This document shows, piece by piece, positions 23,983-35,275 of a stretch of 64,000 bases of DNA. Location: the NCBI GenBank assembly GCA_029215795.1, contig JARDYH010000002.1, forward strand, positions 58,877,001 through 58,941,000, in the 5' to 3' direction. The position numbers and the translations under genes were made by a program. This stretch comes from Anniella stebbinsi (lineage: Eukaryota > Chordata > Lepidosauria > Squamata > Anniellidae). The stretch's first letter is position 1; every line of letters starts with the position of its first letter. The notes under the pieces were generated by a model. That model did not search any database, was not told the DNA's origin, and saw nothing but the letters and a program-made list of their open reading frames with translations.

Positions 23983-24345
23983 TATTTTATTTACTCACCA
24001 TTCTTATATCCCAGCCTTCTTCCAAAGCAGGAGTACAGAGCAGCTTACAAATATTGATAATCCCCCCACAAAATAGCCCACCCTAAAAAACAAACAAAAC
24101 AAAAAACAAAAAAATCCTATTGTTACAATAGAACAATTAAAATATGACATTAATAATCTACTGGAATGACACCGAAATGAACAAGACAGGAGCCAACTGC
24201 TTGAGTAGACAAAAAGGACTTTACATAAAAAAAAACAATTACTGTGGGGGGCTAATTGCACCTCCCCTGAGAGGAAGTTCCACAAACGGGACCCCATATA
24301 ATTAGTTGATAGCCCCAGCAAACGGAGGAGCAACAACTTTGATTA
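23983..24345 (-). mobile_element. LINE 3' tail, minus strand, probable L2/CR1
   Basis: A 'ttattttatttactcaccat' tail start with 'cttatatcccagccttcttc' and an A-rich 3' UTR ends in a short coding-end remnant 'gaggaagttccacaaacggg' (24271-24290), equivalent to the 'gcattccacag' text of the other copies. Divergent from the main subfamily. Confidence 0.55.
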
Positions 24346-25376
24346 AACGAACAGGATACTCATTTCTGCCAGATGCTGGATGTGTAGCTCAGAATACACA
24401 TGGAGCTCTGGATTAGGGGCACCTCTCTATACACTTTACCATTTTTTAAATTATTAAACCAGAGTCCAGGATAATTTCTGAAAGACATCTGGTTTGATTT
24501 ACAGCAACATTTGTTATCAAGATTTAATTTTACTGTGTTGTGGTCCAGAGGTGGAGCTTCGGGGAAACAATATAATAAAGGATTGCACATTGAGAAACTC
24601 CATCTGCCAGGGAAACAAACGAGACTTTGATTACTTCCCAAGGAATAGTATTGACTATGTCAGCAAACTCTTTTGAATGGATGAGTTGAAGAAAAAAATA
24701 TCAGTAACCAACAGATATATTTGCATCTTTTCATGCAAAGGGCTATAGAACACGGTTTGAGGTGGGTGGGGAGGAGAGATTAGTTTCTTCCATGTCTAAG
24801 ATAAATATAGTTTAGGTTTCTCAAAGCTTATTAAACTTTAATTTTTCAATTTACGAACACGCTTCCAGAAAATTTGTACTAATGTACAAGCTAATGTGCA
24901 AACTGCCCCTGAGGGAACAGAAATTCTGTCTACATAAGATTATTTCCGAACACAACTGTGCAATTTTATATTCTAAGGGTTCATTTGGAGATTTAATAAT
25001 CTCCCAGCCAGGGAGATGGCCCTCTTTGTCTCCATATCCATCCTGGTAGGTGGAACGGAGTGAATATTGAAAAGAAAATGCCCTGAATATATATTCCTAA
25101 ATGGATTCAGCTTGGTTCCGTTTCTTCTTTTTTTAATATGTAGTTTCTGAAATATTTCCAGTCTACCGAGGATGTGTTGTCACTTTCTCAGAAGAAGTTC
25201 ATCTTGTTACTAAGAAGAAGAAATTAATGTTACAAACCATTTATCTAACTGGAAAGAAGTCAACATTTCAAGGCCCACAAAGGCTATCTCCTTCCATTCA
25301 TGTTGTTTTGGGGCTAGGTCAGAGGAAGATGATTGGATACTACTGGGAGCAGAATGTAGTAGGCATGGCCATGTGT
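24346..25376. other. Unique non-coding sequence
   Basis: Repeat-free, A/T-rich but complex. The parts at 24430-24560 and 24830-25010 could be conserved non-coding DNA; nothing decides this here. Confidence 0.4.
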
Positions 25377-25386
25377 TCTGTTTTTA

Positions 25387-25728
25387 TAGGTGGAAGTTCT
25401 TTATTTGAAGGCCTGCCAGAGGACTGTCCTCTATTTGCACGGATGTCCTGTCCAATTCCAGTTTAAAGATAAAGAACCATGAGAATCCATCAACTATTAG
25501 CGCCTGGACAACAGGCTGAGCCTGAGGCACACAAGTCACCTGTCACAGGCTTCCACACTATGGAGAGATGGACTGTTTTTCTATTTCAGTGATATTAAGG
25601 TATTTCTAAATGTGCATCTGTTTATATAAATTAGCATATGCATATTGCAAGCAAAACAATGTTTTCTGTTGTCCTCTTTTGGGGTGATGTGTTTCCTCTT
25701 TTTTGGCAATTCACAAGTGGCTGCCCTA
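25387..25728 (-). mobile_element. hAT-like family 2 copy, minus strand
   Basis: Right end 'cacaagtggctgccctaaa' is the inverse of TAGGGTGGCCAC. Interior words ('ggactgtcctctatttgc', 'aaagataaagaacca', 'gtgcatctgtttatataaat') match the copies at 3.2 and 55 kb in reverse. The left border and target duplication are not clear. Confidence 0.65.
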
Positions 25729-25908
25729 AAAGAACTGCCCTTTTTGAAGGGCTTGATTGTTACCAAAACCAAAATGTAGCAGTTGATGGTGAGGAACAGA
25801 AAACACATTTATGCAGAAGCGATTATGGAGATGGTAGTAAGGGACCAGTTACGATCAGGTGTATTGATCTCAACCTTTGAGTGAATGGCTATGTGATTTC
25901 AGTGACAT

Positions 25909-25972
25909 AGATTGTATGCACATCATGGACATTTCCCTGGCTTAAAGAGATAGTTTTTGACTCACAACATTA
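25909..25972. repeat. Short dispersed repeat, also at 22.18 kb
   Basis: 'tagattgtatgcacatcatg' followed by 'gacatttccctggcttaaag' matches 22181-22243 in the same orientation. Family unknown. Confidence 0.55.
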
Positions 25973-27630
25973 GGGACAGTTTGACCACTGGGAATGCTAG
26001 GCTAACCACATGTAAAACAGACTTGTTTAGTTACTGTTGCTAATAAAGAATTGTTAAATAACAACGGCATTCAAGATTGCTAACTGAAGTACAATTTGTG
26101 CTTGAAGTGCCCATAAATCTCAAGCTGCTTGAAGATGGCAGAGGGCAATAGGGAACAGAATATTCTGTTTTGGGCTCTTATGCCATTCTCACACACTTCT
26201 ATTTAACTTTATTTCAATTAATAAAGGGTACAACAATCCTTAACTTTTGCTGGATTCTGTCAAGAGAGTTTACAGATCGTATCTTGAAAACGTAATCAAG
26301 GACAAAAGAAGAAGTAGTACAGGGATTTTTATCCTTCTCTTTCAAAGGGGAAAAAAGAGACTAAATTATATAAATAAAATGCACTCAATGCTAAGCACAA
26401 ATGTTATGAAACTAACTGTTGGATAACTTCAATTTCTCAATTTCACCTATTGTTAAATTCTCTATTTTTAAAAAAAGAAGAGGAAAAGAAAATGAAAATG
26501 AAAAGCAAAATAAACTCTAACTTGGACCTAGTTAGATGAATTTGGGCCACGATACTAAACACATTTACTAGGAACTAAGCCTCTTTGAACAGCATTTGAC
26601 ATACTCCTGAATAAGCATCCCTAGGATTGCCCTGTTAATAAATTATATACATCTGAAGTAGACGTGTGGCAGGACATTCATTCTCAATGTTTCAAAGGGG
26701 AGATCTTCCATCTTCATAACCATTCCAGATGTAATTTACAACCACAATTTTAAAGGAATGAGTTCGTCACATAAGAAGGACTTTGGGGACTGCAACCTTG
26801 TTGCTTATGCCCCACTCCCCAACACATGCACATATACATACACACTTTAGCCTTTTAAAAACCATAGAGTTTCATTTACTAGCCCAAAATAAAATATAAC
26901 TATTGTGGTAAGCGTTATCAGCTCAATAATTTATCTTCATTTTCTATTGGAACTAGTATCTTTATTCTAGACATTAAGAAATATTTCACCCAGCAACTAC
27001 AGATCCTGCATGTAAGACTACTTTGACTTCATCGTACATTACAGCTAGATAAATGTTCTTTGGTATAGAAAGGCTTCAAAGTGACACTAGACAAAGTAAA
27101 CCTTGATAAAGTTTGAAATCTAAATATGAAGCTCTCGTCTTCTAAATGGATATTGGAGTATCCCAGCTCTGGTTCTAGTCACACTACAAGAGACGTCTTA
27201 TCAACTGTATTAATTCCTCAAGAACCTGACCAAACCTTCTGACAAGATGGGGTTCAATACATCAAGGCTGTTTGGCTCTTCTTCCTCAAGAGATTTTCAA
27301 GCAGAGCCTTCGCAAACATCTCTCAGGAATAATTCAGACACTAGTTGATACTGACAAAGGGCAAGAATTTCATACTGAAAAACTAGTTGGTTTGTTTTTT
27401 CTCCAACTCTATGAAAGGATCTCTAGCCATTTTTGAATTTTCATGGTAATTTGTTCTGCACATGCACTCTGACAAATATACAGAACAAGGACTGAAGGGT
27501 ACATTCCAAAGTTTAAAATATAGTCTATCACCTTGCTATGTTAGTTCTTCTGGTATAAAGTTGGGGGCAATTCTGACATAAAAAACTGACATGAACATTA
27601 TCAGCAAGCAACAATTGATTTTTAAAGCTG
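25973..27630. other. Unassigned non-coding sequence
   Basis: No gene or recognised repeat; A/T-rich. Confidence 0.5.
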
Positions 27631-27703
27631 CTGTCCTATGAATGTGGCAGTAAGTCCCATTCAACTCAGTGAGGATTACTTCTGAGTAGACATGTTTAGG
27701 ATT
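27631..27703. repeat. Short palindromic repeat ('aagtccca..tgagtaga')
   Basis: 'agtaagtcccattcaactca' followed by 'tgaggattacttctgagtag' is a copy of a short, partly palindromic family also at 57104-57187, 59970-60301 and 61485-61892. Confidence 0.65.
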
Positions 27704-27795
27704 GGAGGGGCCATAGCTCAGTACTAGAGCATATTGGTTGGATGTTGAAGGTCCCAGGTTCAATCCCCAGCAGCTCCAGGTAGGGCTGGAAAAAG
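27704..27795 (+). mobile_element. tRNA-derived SINE, 5' part
   Basis: 'gccatagctcagtactagag' (A box), 'ggtcccaggttcaatcccca' (B box) and 'gcagctccaggtagggctgg'. Only the tRNA-related head is present; the usual body is replaced by a long hairpin. Confidence 0.85.
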
Positions 27796-27803
27796 AACAC
27801 TGC

Positions 27804-27996
27804 AACATTTTGTTGCAGTCCCCGCTTCTTACCAATATTTTCCACCAGATGTGCACAACAATGTCCATATACTTAAGGTTGATGATAAATACAGCTCCAT
27901 CATACAACTCCAGTACCTTAATCTTAAGTATATGGACATTGTTGTGCACATCTGGTGGGAAATATTGGTAAGAAGTGGGGACTGCAATAAAATGTT
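27804..27996. repeat. Near-perfect 77-bp inverted repeat (hairpin)
   Basis: Left arm 27804-27880 and right arm 27920-27996 are reverse complements over 77 bp with four differences and no gaps, separated by a 39-nt loop. In a plus-strand transcript all four differences become G-U pairs, so the stem would be uninterrupted. In the minus-strand transcript the same four positions would be C-A mismatches. The hairpin follows the SINE head directly. No protein is implied; the open frames over the arms are mirror images of each other. Confidence 0.95.
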
Positions 27997-28282
27997 ATCT
28001 TCCTTCCTAAAAGGAGTGCTTCTTCCCTTCAGGCTGGGTGTTCCATTCCCTCCTCGACTATGTTAAATTTTTCTTTTCTTTTCCAATGTTCATTTTGTAT
28101 TCTGTGGCTACTACTATGCTCAGTTCTCATTGGGGAGGGGGGAGGGATTGTTTCTTCTGCAAACTCCGAGGTACTCCCAAGCATGCAGATATTTCCCTTT
28201 TGTTTCTCAGGGGGCTCCATTTTGGATACAACCCTAGTAACATTCACCATCTGAGTTTGCTATTAGAAGGAGTGATTTGCGA
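27997..28282. other. Unassigned non-coding sequence
   Basis: No gene or repeat recognised. Confidence 0.45.
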
Positions 28283-29040
28283 GGTGTAGGGTGCAAATAA
28301 CGAGTCGAGACAAGAAAGTTGGGTATAAAATGGGCCACTTTTATTCAAGATCTGCAGAAGGGAGTAAAACCTATGCGGGCATCCTCTCTTGGCCTCTTCC
28401 AGGCCAAATCTTAGGAATGGGCGAACGATTCTCTGACCTCGAGGTGGCAGCACACGTTCGCCACCCCTTGGTCTTACCCCATATGGGGTTGGGAGGCCTT
28501 CCTTTGTCACAACACCCGTGCCGCAGTGCTCCGAATGTGTGAGTAGAGTTGGCCTCAAAGGTAAACCTTATTCCCATGATCTGGTGCCGCGGGGCTCCCA
28601 GATGTGGGCCTCAGGTATTACCCTTTACCTCAACGGTTCCTGAGAATGTTCACCATTTGAAAATGCCCCTAAGGATGCCCGCACCTACCACCAAATTAAA
28701 GTGACCGAATTGATACAAATCCACCTATTTACTACTCCCCAGCTGTCTTACAGTATGAAGTAGGCGAAAAAACTCCTAACCAAATTAGGATAAGAGTAAA
28801 AAATTCCTACTTGGCCTCCTAATGACAACCGGCTAGCCCATACTGTTTACAGGGAGGGGAGGGAGGGAGCTTCGTAGAGATGAAGAGGGCGGGCAGGCCC
28901 ATTAGCTGGCTATTTAAGCCGCTCGGCCCTGCCCCGCCCAGTGGCACCATATGGATGCTCCAATCAGCAGCATCCACCTCGGCTCTTCTCCCCCCCACCC
29001 GCAAATATCATCCCACGCCCAATTGGGCTGGGGATTTCAC
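28283..29040 (-). mobile_element. LTR-like, CpG-containing block, minus strand (tentative)
   Basis: On the minus strand the block has a TATA-like 'cttaaatagcc' (28908-28918), then GC-rich sequence, then a polyadenylation signal AATAAA (complement of tttatt near 28340-28346), then an end reading '..tttgcaccctaca' at 28285. This order fits a long terminal repeat. Unlike flanking DNA it is GC-rich with many CpG. No paired LTR, internal domain or target duplication was found, so a solo or truncated LTR, or another repeat, are both possible. Confidence 0.4.
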
Positions 29041-31640
29041 TTGTAGATATTCTGTTCAACCACCTTCCCATTTCCCATTTCAACAACAACAAAAAAGTCT
29101 CCATTGATATCATTGGATTTTTTTCTTTCTTTTGTCAACTCTCCCTCTGTGGGGGAGGGGGTGGGAATTGGAATACAATTGGAGGGAAGTTTGACCTCTC
29201 CCCTCCCAATACAGCATGGTCCTGATCCAAATCAAGTCTGCACACACTTACATTAGAGTAAAGAAAAAGTTAACCCTCTCAGCTGCATATACAATGACAT
29301 ACAGACAAGGACACTAAGGTCGTTATCACACAGGTGGTTTTAAGCACACCCACTGTGACTTTGCTCCACTTCTTCAGCGCTGGGCTCGCATGACATCGTC
29401 CTCGTCCTGCTGCTCTCTCATCCTGAGGTCGGGTTTTTTAGTTTCTGTTTCGATGTGTCCCTGAATGGGCAAAGTCCGAAAGGCATAGGCAGGTATTGCA
29501 GGTATCACAGGTACCGCAGCAGCACTTGTAAATTAAAATGTTAGACTCGCACAGGAAATGATGGGGGAACCGCAGAAGCAAACCGGGGGTGGGGGGAATG
29601 TAGGTGTAATAAAGCCCCAAGAAAAAGCAATACGACAGCACTGCTTGGCATTTGACATAACTTTCTCACTTCTCTCATCCTTAAGACCAAACAAATAGTT
29701 ATTCCCACTTCAGAAGCTTGATAAGATATATTTCAGGATGATAATTTTTATTTTGAAAACTCTCTGTGTTTGTTTACAGGAACGTAGATTATTGAGAAAC
29801 TGTTCTATAATGGGATATATTTTCTTTCAGGTTGGGATGATCTGATTAAAGTGAATTTCCAAAACGTCTGCTTCAATTATGAGACAGAATTGTTGGTCAT
29901 GAGCAATTGCGGTGCTTGTTATGAGAACTATTATAGCATTATTGTATTTTATTTATTACATTCGTATCCCACGTTTTCTCCTCTTTGGCTAGTCATAAGG
30001 AAACACAAAGAAAGAGATATCGGAAGTAACCAAATCCACTCCTAAACAATCCCTATTGTGCCTCAGAGCAATGAAGGTGCTAGTACCCATAATTGTGCCC
30101 ATGAGTGCAGCTAGACACTGGAGGAAGATGATCCAAAAAAGCCACCCCATCAGAGGCAAACCATTGCCTTCTGCACCAGAGGCATGTCAGTTTCTGGAAA
30201 GAAAATTTGTAAGAATGCAAAATTTGTCAGTTTTAGTTACCAAGAATTCTTCTCCAAATAAAAAAAAAAAGTACAATAAAAATACACCTGCATGTATGAA
30301 CAGCTTTCTACTCTCACCATCACCTCTGTGGTCAAAATACTTCTTACGAAGTTAATCTATCAAGAACATCGCAAGTAGTCCTAGCCAGTTTAGTTCTGAG
30401 TGTAATTGCTTTTATAAATGTTAGCAGCTGTACTATATCAGTCTTTTAATTTACCAGGTGATATATCTATTCAACCGTGTGCTGTATCTGACATCGACTT
30501 GATACTGATATGATTTAAAAGGCGATAACTTTGATTCAGTAACTAGGGCATATACAGTAATTCAAAAAAGGGTGAATGATTTGACATCTAGTGGTTCCAC
30601 TTTAAAAGTTTGCTCTGTTTTGAAATCTTCTGCATCTTTGGAGCAAGGACCTAAATTAAAGGAGGGGACAGGGAAGAGGACAGAGCAGATGGGAGAAGCC
30701 ACCCTAATCAGAAATGCCAACAAAGCTGAGATGAATTTTTTGGGTGTGAAGTATGAAAGGCTTGACTTGATGAATTTCAGATCCTCATTGTCTAAGAGGT
30801 GGAGAGCATAACATTTAATATGGCATCATGTTTTATGGGGACAGGATCTGGTTTATAATGTGAATTTTAAGTTGGCAGTACAAGGATTGTGTAGTGAAAT
30901 TGCATACATAATTCATATATTGAAGTGTCATTCTGAGCTGAAAAGTGACTGTAAAAATGTTGTGGGGCTCCATGTTTGCATGCCAGTAATGTCTATGCTG
31001 GAAGAATATATACTGACAAGTCTGAAAATTCATCTTTCTTTCCTTTTTTTAATGTGGGTAGATTCGTTGCATCTTGCCTAGCCTCACCAGCAATGTACAG
31101 CTTTTCCAAGGCAAGCTATATTCATAGCAGCTCCTTGTCCACAAGGGCTATTCCCAGTGGCATTCATGCCATGACTTAGGTGGACTTGCTTGGCTATAGC
31201 AGACCTTTCAAAAGAGAGAACCCATTATGGAATCAGAGCCTTTGCTAACTTGATAGGCATTGCGATTTGAAAGGGGAAATTCTCCTTGGCTGCTCTCAGG
31301 AAGCAATAATAAATCTGTACTTTGTGGTGAGATCTGTCGAGTGACAAAGCATCACTTGTGTTTATTCACTCTCAAAGTTTTAATATTATTATATAGGGAG
31401 CAACTTAAAAGAAGCAAAAGCAGAATCCGGATATTTCCAACAAGACATATATTCCACCCCCACTCCCACACACACACACACACACACCAATTCCTCTACT
31501 TCTGCTGTCTGTTTACTTCCTTGTAATATAAGGAGACACAATTGGGAGTCTGGGCAAAGGCTAGATTTTTAATTTACGGTTGTGATGTTTCACTGTATCA
31601 CAATTGCCTTGTGAGGTGTGCCAGCTGTGCAAATGTCTGT
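29041..31640. other. Unassigned non-coding sequence
   Basis: 29318-29500 contains G/C-richer text with 'gttatcacacaggtgg', possibly the end of a Harbinger-like element. 29940-29990 resembles a short LINE or SINE tail. (CA)n occurs at 31462-31488. No gene recognised. Confidence 0.45.
31462..31488. repeat. (CA)n microsatellite
   Basis: About thirteen dinucleotide units after a C-rich lead. Confidence 0.9.
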
Positions 31641-31644
31641 CTAA

Positions 31645-32040
31645 GGCCCTTTCCACATCATAAGGGTGTGGAGGGCCAGAAGCGGGCGAACCCGGAAGTA
31701 GTAATTTCTGGGTTTGGCTTGCTCAAGATGCACCTTACAATGCCACGGCTCGGGCTTCTCCCGGGCTGTCGCAGCTCGCGCCTGCCATTTTTTATTTTTG
31801 TAATGAAGAGGAGTGCATGACCGCTCATGCGCAACAGGTTAGTTCTTTTTTTAAAACAACCCACACGCTGGCCCCCACCCCCTCCCCTGCCCTCCCCCGA
31901 TGGACAGGGAGCCACACAGTGCAGCTCCGTGTCCATTTTGCATATGTGCTTACTTGCGTGTAAGTGTGGATGCATCTAGGTGATTGGCCACATTCTTCCA
32001 CGCTCCTGGTAACTTCTCGGGAACATGGAATAATCAGGTG
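31645..32040. mobile_element. Possible Harbinger-like element, CpG-rich
   Basis: Starts 'aaggccctttccacatcata', matching the end of the MITE at 21831. The interior is GC- and CpG-richer than its surroundings ('cacggctcgggcttctcccg'). The right end is not certain. Confidence 0.4.
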
Positions 32041-32107
32041 GGTTTGACAGCTGACAGAGGGGGGAGAAGGCAGGGGAGGGGTTCTGTTTGACAGCTGTCA
32101 AACCCAC

Positions 32108-32690
32108 TGTATTGGAACTTTTGGAACTTTTAAAGTAAAAAATTTATAGCCACAAAACGCCTGGACCTATCTTTCTGAAATTTCTCACACATAAATACTG
32201 CAAACCTATCTGCTATGTGGCCAAGTTTCATGCTTCTATTTTTAAAACTAAAAAAAGTTAAATGTGTTTCTTCCCTCATTTTTACAAAACTACCTTGCCA
32301 CTACACGCTGGAACCTATGTTTTTGAAATTTCTCACACATCACTAACTACATGTCCTCTATAATGTGGCCAAGTTTCAAGGTTCTATCTTTAAAAATAAA
32401 AAAGCAGAAGGTATAACTGTCTTTCCCAAAGCAACCCATTTTTCAAAAATTAATTGCCACCAAAAGCAAACACCTACGTTTCCAAAATTTCACAAACATG
32501 AGTAGCAACATACCATCTGCAATGTGGCAAAGTTTCATGTGTGGATCTTTAAAAATAAAAAAGTTATAGGCATTCTTGGTTCGTTAGTATTTCTCACACA
32601 GAAGTACCTCAAACCCATCTGCAATGTGGCCACGTTTCATGCTTCTATCTTTAAAAATGAAAAAGTTATAGGCATTTCTTTACAGCAATA
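32108..32690. repeat. Degenerate tandem of ~100-157-bp units
   Basis: Four units each carry 'aatgtggccaagtttcatgc' (or a close variant at about 32214, 32362, 32519 and 32618) followed by a 'tctatctttaaaaat' word and 'aaaaagttatagg', preceded by 'gaaatttctcacacat'. Spacings are about 148, 157 and 99 bp. It is followed by 32690-32886, rich in 'gatcggataaaatcgg' type words, which may belong to the same element. Confidence 0.75.
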
Positions 32691-32886
32691 GAAGGCTATG
32701 GGGAAAATCATCCCAAAATGCCATCCGATATTCCGATTTTATCTGATCTGAATTGGATTTTAAAAAATCAGATCGGATAAAATCGGAGCACCTAAAAAAA
32801 ACCTCAGTATCGGGTATTGGATGTCCAATTTCCCCCAATTCGCTTCGGAATCGGACATAGGATCCGATACAATGCACATCCCTAAT
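32690..32886. repeat. GATC/ATCCGAT-rich repeat block
   Basis: Contains repeated 'tccgatattccgattttatc', 'gatcggataaaatcggagc', 'cggaatcggacatagga' and ends 'gcacatccctaata'. Several near-palindromic words suggest a DNA-transposon fragment; class not determined. Confidence 0.5.
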
Positions 32887-34034
32887 AATAAGAGAGAGAG
32901 AAAGGGAAAGCAGAGTGGGTACTTCAAAGTAAGCAAGGTGATTCACAATGCAGGGGTCACCTGGGAGTTGCAACATGCACAACATCAGGTGGTCAAAGGT
33001 GAACCTGTCCAGAAGGACCAGAGAGAAAGATTGAGCAAGTGACAAATATTCCAGTTTTCTTATGTTTGTGCTGAGGTTTCCACTAATCAGAGGAATGGCA
33101 CGTAAACAGAAGATCCACTTCTTCTCACGTTTTTGGTCTCAGAGATGGACTATAAAGGTTTTAATTAAAAAGGAGATGGCTTTAGTTGTTTCTAGCAGAG
33201 TGGATACATCCAAAGCCTTCCTATTTTGTGATATGGAAATCCTGGGAAAGAAGTGTGTTGTTCCAAGTGGGCTATGAATACCAAAGTCCTGGTCAAAGAT
33301 GTTGGTAGCTTTAGACAGACATTGAAATGCAGTTCAGCATCATAATGGTAATTTTGGGTATCATACTGGTGTTCCATGTGATGTAGATTACCTCAAACTC
33401 AGGTGTTCAGTGTAGCTAAATTGAAGTGATTCTTGAGCTCATGAGGGGAAATTCATGCGCATGCTTCTTGCAGCAAGGTGACTTTTCTTTCCATGTGAGT
33501 GAAAAGTTGGTTGTGTAAAAGATGCAACCTATGTTCAGCTTGAAGGCTATAACTAGCTAAGCAAATCCAAGACACAGTGGCTCAGAAACCAATAGCTGTG
33601 TTAGATATTTAACTTCATCTACTTTTGTGTGTGGACAAGATAATGAGATAAGTGGAACAGGACACTTTATAGTGAATCCACTCTGGAAAAAAGTAATTCC
33701 ATTTTAGGTCATTCTCCACCTCATTTGGATTCCTCTGGCAGCCTCTGGTAAGGGCTTGTATATGTTACTGCATTTCAGATACACTTGATATAATCTTACT
33801 ACCAACTGGAATATTTGTGTATTGAAAATCTATTCTCATTCTATTGAATGAATGAAAAATACATACTAAGATGTGATTTTTGCATCTGTACCTTTTGTGC
33901 TAACTTGATTTCTGTTGCCTTGCAGGGGATTTGTTCAGTGAACAAGCTCTCTCAGACTTCTTTAAAAAAATAATAATAATCAATGCACCTTTTGTAAAAA
34001 GCTTGGATTCCAAAGACACTGAAGACCAAAGACA

Positions 34035-34037
<3 letters not shown>
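32887..34037. other. Unassigned non-coding sequence
   Basis: No gene or repeat recognised. Confidence 0.5.

Positions 34038-34084
<47 letters not shown>
34038..34084. repeat. (CT)n microsatellite
   Basis: A pure 47-bp TC run. Confidence 0.95.
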
Positions 34085-34087
<3 letters not shown>

Positions 34088-34764
34088 AAAGAAGTGCAGC
34101 ACAAATAGCAGCAATTTAAACCTTTGTAACACCTTGCTAAAGTGTTTCATTATGGCCTGGATTGACAATCTCTAGACATCAAACAATAGTTCAGCTAACC
34201 TGTGGCCTCCTCATCCAGTTTTTCTGGTGGAGAGACATGTTTTATCTCGCTGGTGTGTGTATGTGAGAGAGGGGGTGCTATTAAGCATTTGTCTATAGAA
34301 AAGCCAAACATATCACAGTGCCTGGCTCTGAATACTTTTACATCTGAAAAAAGTAGAAAATGATGCCTCTCTACAGACTGGGACTTAAAAAAAAATACAG
34401 CCAGAGATAGAAACTGAAAGTGGAAAAAAAATGTTCCTCTGGAACCTGCTAACAGCACTTTATCATACAGCTGGCTCTATCTTGTCACCTAGACAGCTAC
34501 TTATGGTTACTAATATAGAGTGCTAGCCTTCAACTTGTTCTGTGGGCATACCTCTCAATACCTCAATCCAATCCTCTCAGACTACCCCTCCTTTATACAC
34601 AGTTCTACCTGAAAGGTTGCCACTGTCTCTATACTTGCTTCCACACCCATCCAGCTATGTGTAAAGAGTTTGATCCACTTGCTTCAGTCTGATGGCATGT
34701 TTACATGATGCTAAAGTAATGTACCTCCCAGCAAGCTGGGTATTATAATCAGGAAAAACAATGT

Positions 34765-34830
34765 ATTTATATATTATATTTCTATACTGCCAAATAGCTG
34801 AAGCTCTCTGGGCGGTTCCACAATATGGGT
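34765..34830 (-). mobile_element. LINE 3' tail fragment, minus strand
   Basis: 'ctatactgccaaatagctga' and 'agctctctgggcggttcc' (34782-34818) are the 3' end motif of the L2/CR1 subfamily. Only about 65 bp. Confidence 0.75.
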
Positions 34831-35007
34831 AGAACTGTTTGCATGTATCGGGGAAGAGCATAGGAGCAACTCCTGATGCAGCAGTCAATGTTGCTTCCAA
34901 GGATGTTCCCATTTGGTGCTTTAGTACAAAGTGGGAGGTGACTGAAACAGGTAACAGCTGCGCTATGGATGTGCAGCTTCCACAATCACATCCCCATCAG
35001 TGGTGTG

Positions 35008-35275
35008 TAGGGTGGCTACTTACAAGGAGGAAACACATCACCAGAAAAGAAGACAAAAGAAGGCATCTATTTGCATAAAATTTGCATATGTTAATTTATA
35101 TGTACAGATATAAATTTAGAAATGAAAATTATAATTAAAAAATAAATACAGTACCTCTCATCATAATGTTGAAGACTTTGACTTTCGGTCTGCTTTTTCA
35201 GGTGCTAACTGTTGATGGACAATAGTCCTTATGGTTCTTTATCTTTAAACCAGAATTAGACAGGGCTACCCTTTC
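35008..35275 (+). mobile_element. hAT-like family 2 copy
   Basis: Starts TAGGGTGGCTACTTAC. Interior words ('tttgcataaaatttgcatat', 'tgttgatggacaatag') match the copy at 55.0 kb. Right end about 'cagggctaccctttcc'. A clear target duplication was not found. Confidence 0.65.

Noticed and set aside
24004..24336. 110-codon minus-strand frame with hydrophobic stretches suggesting a membrane protein
   Set aside because: The hydrophobic run is the reverse translation of the A-rich LINE 3' UTR.
27536..27949. 137-codon minus-strand frame over the hairpin
   Set aside because: It reads through the inverted repeat, so both strands give related peptides; an artefact of the palindrome.
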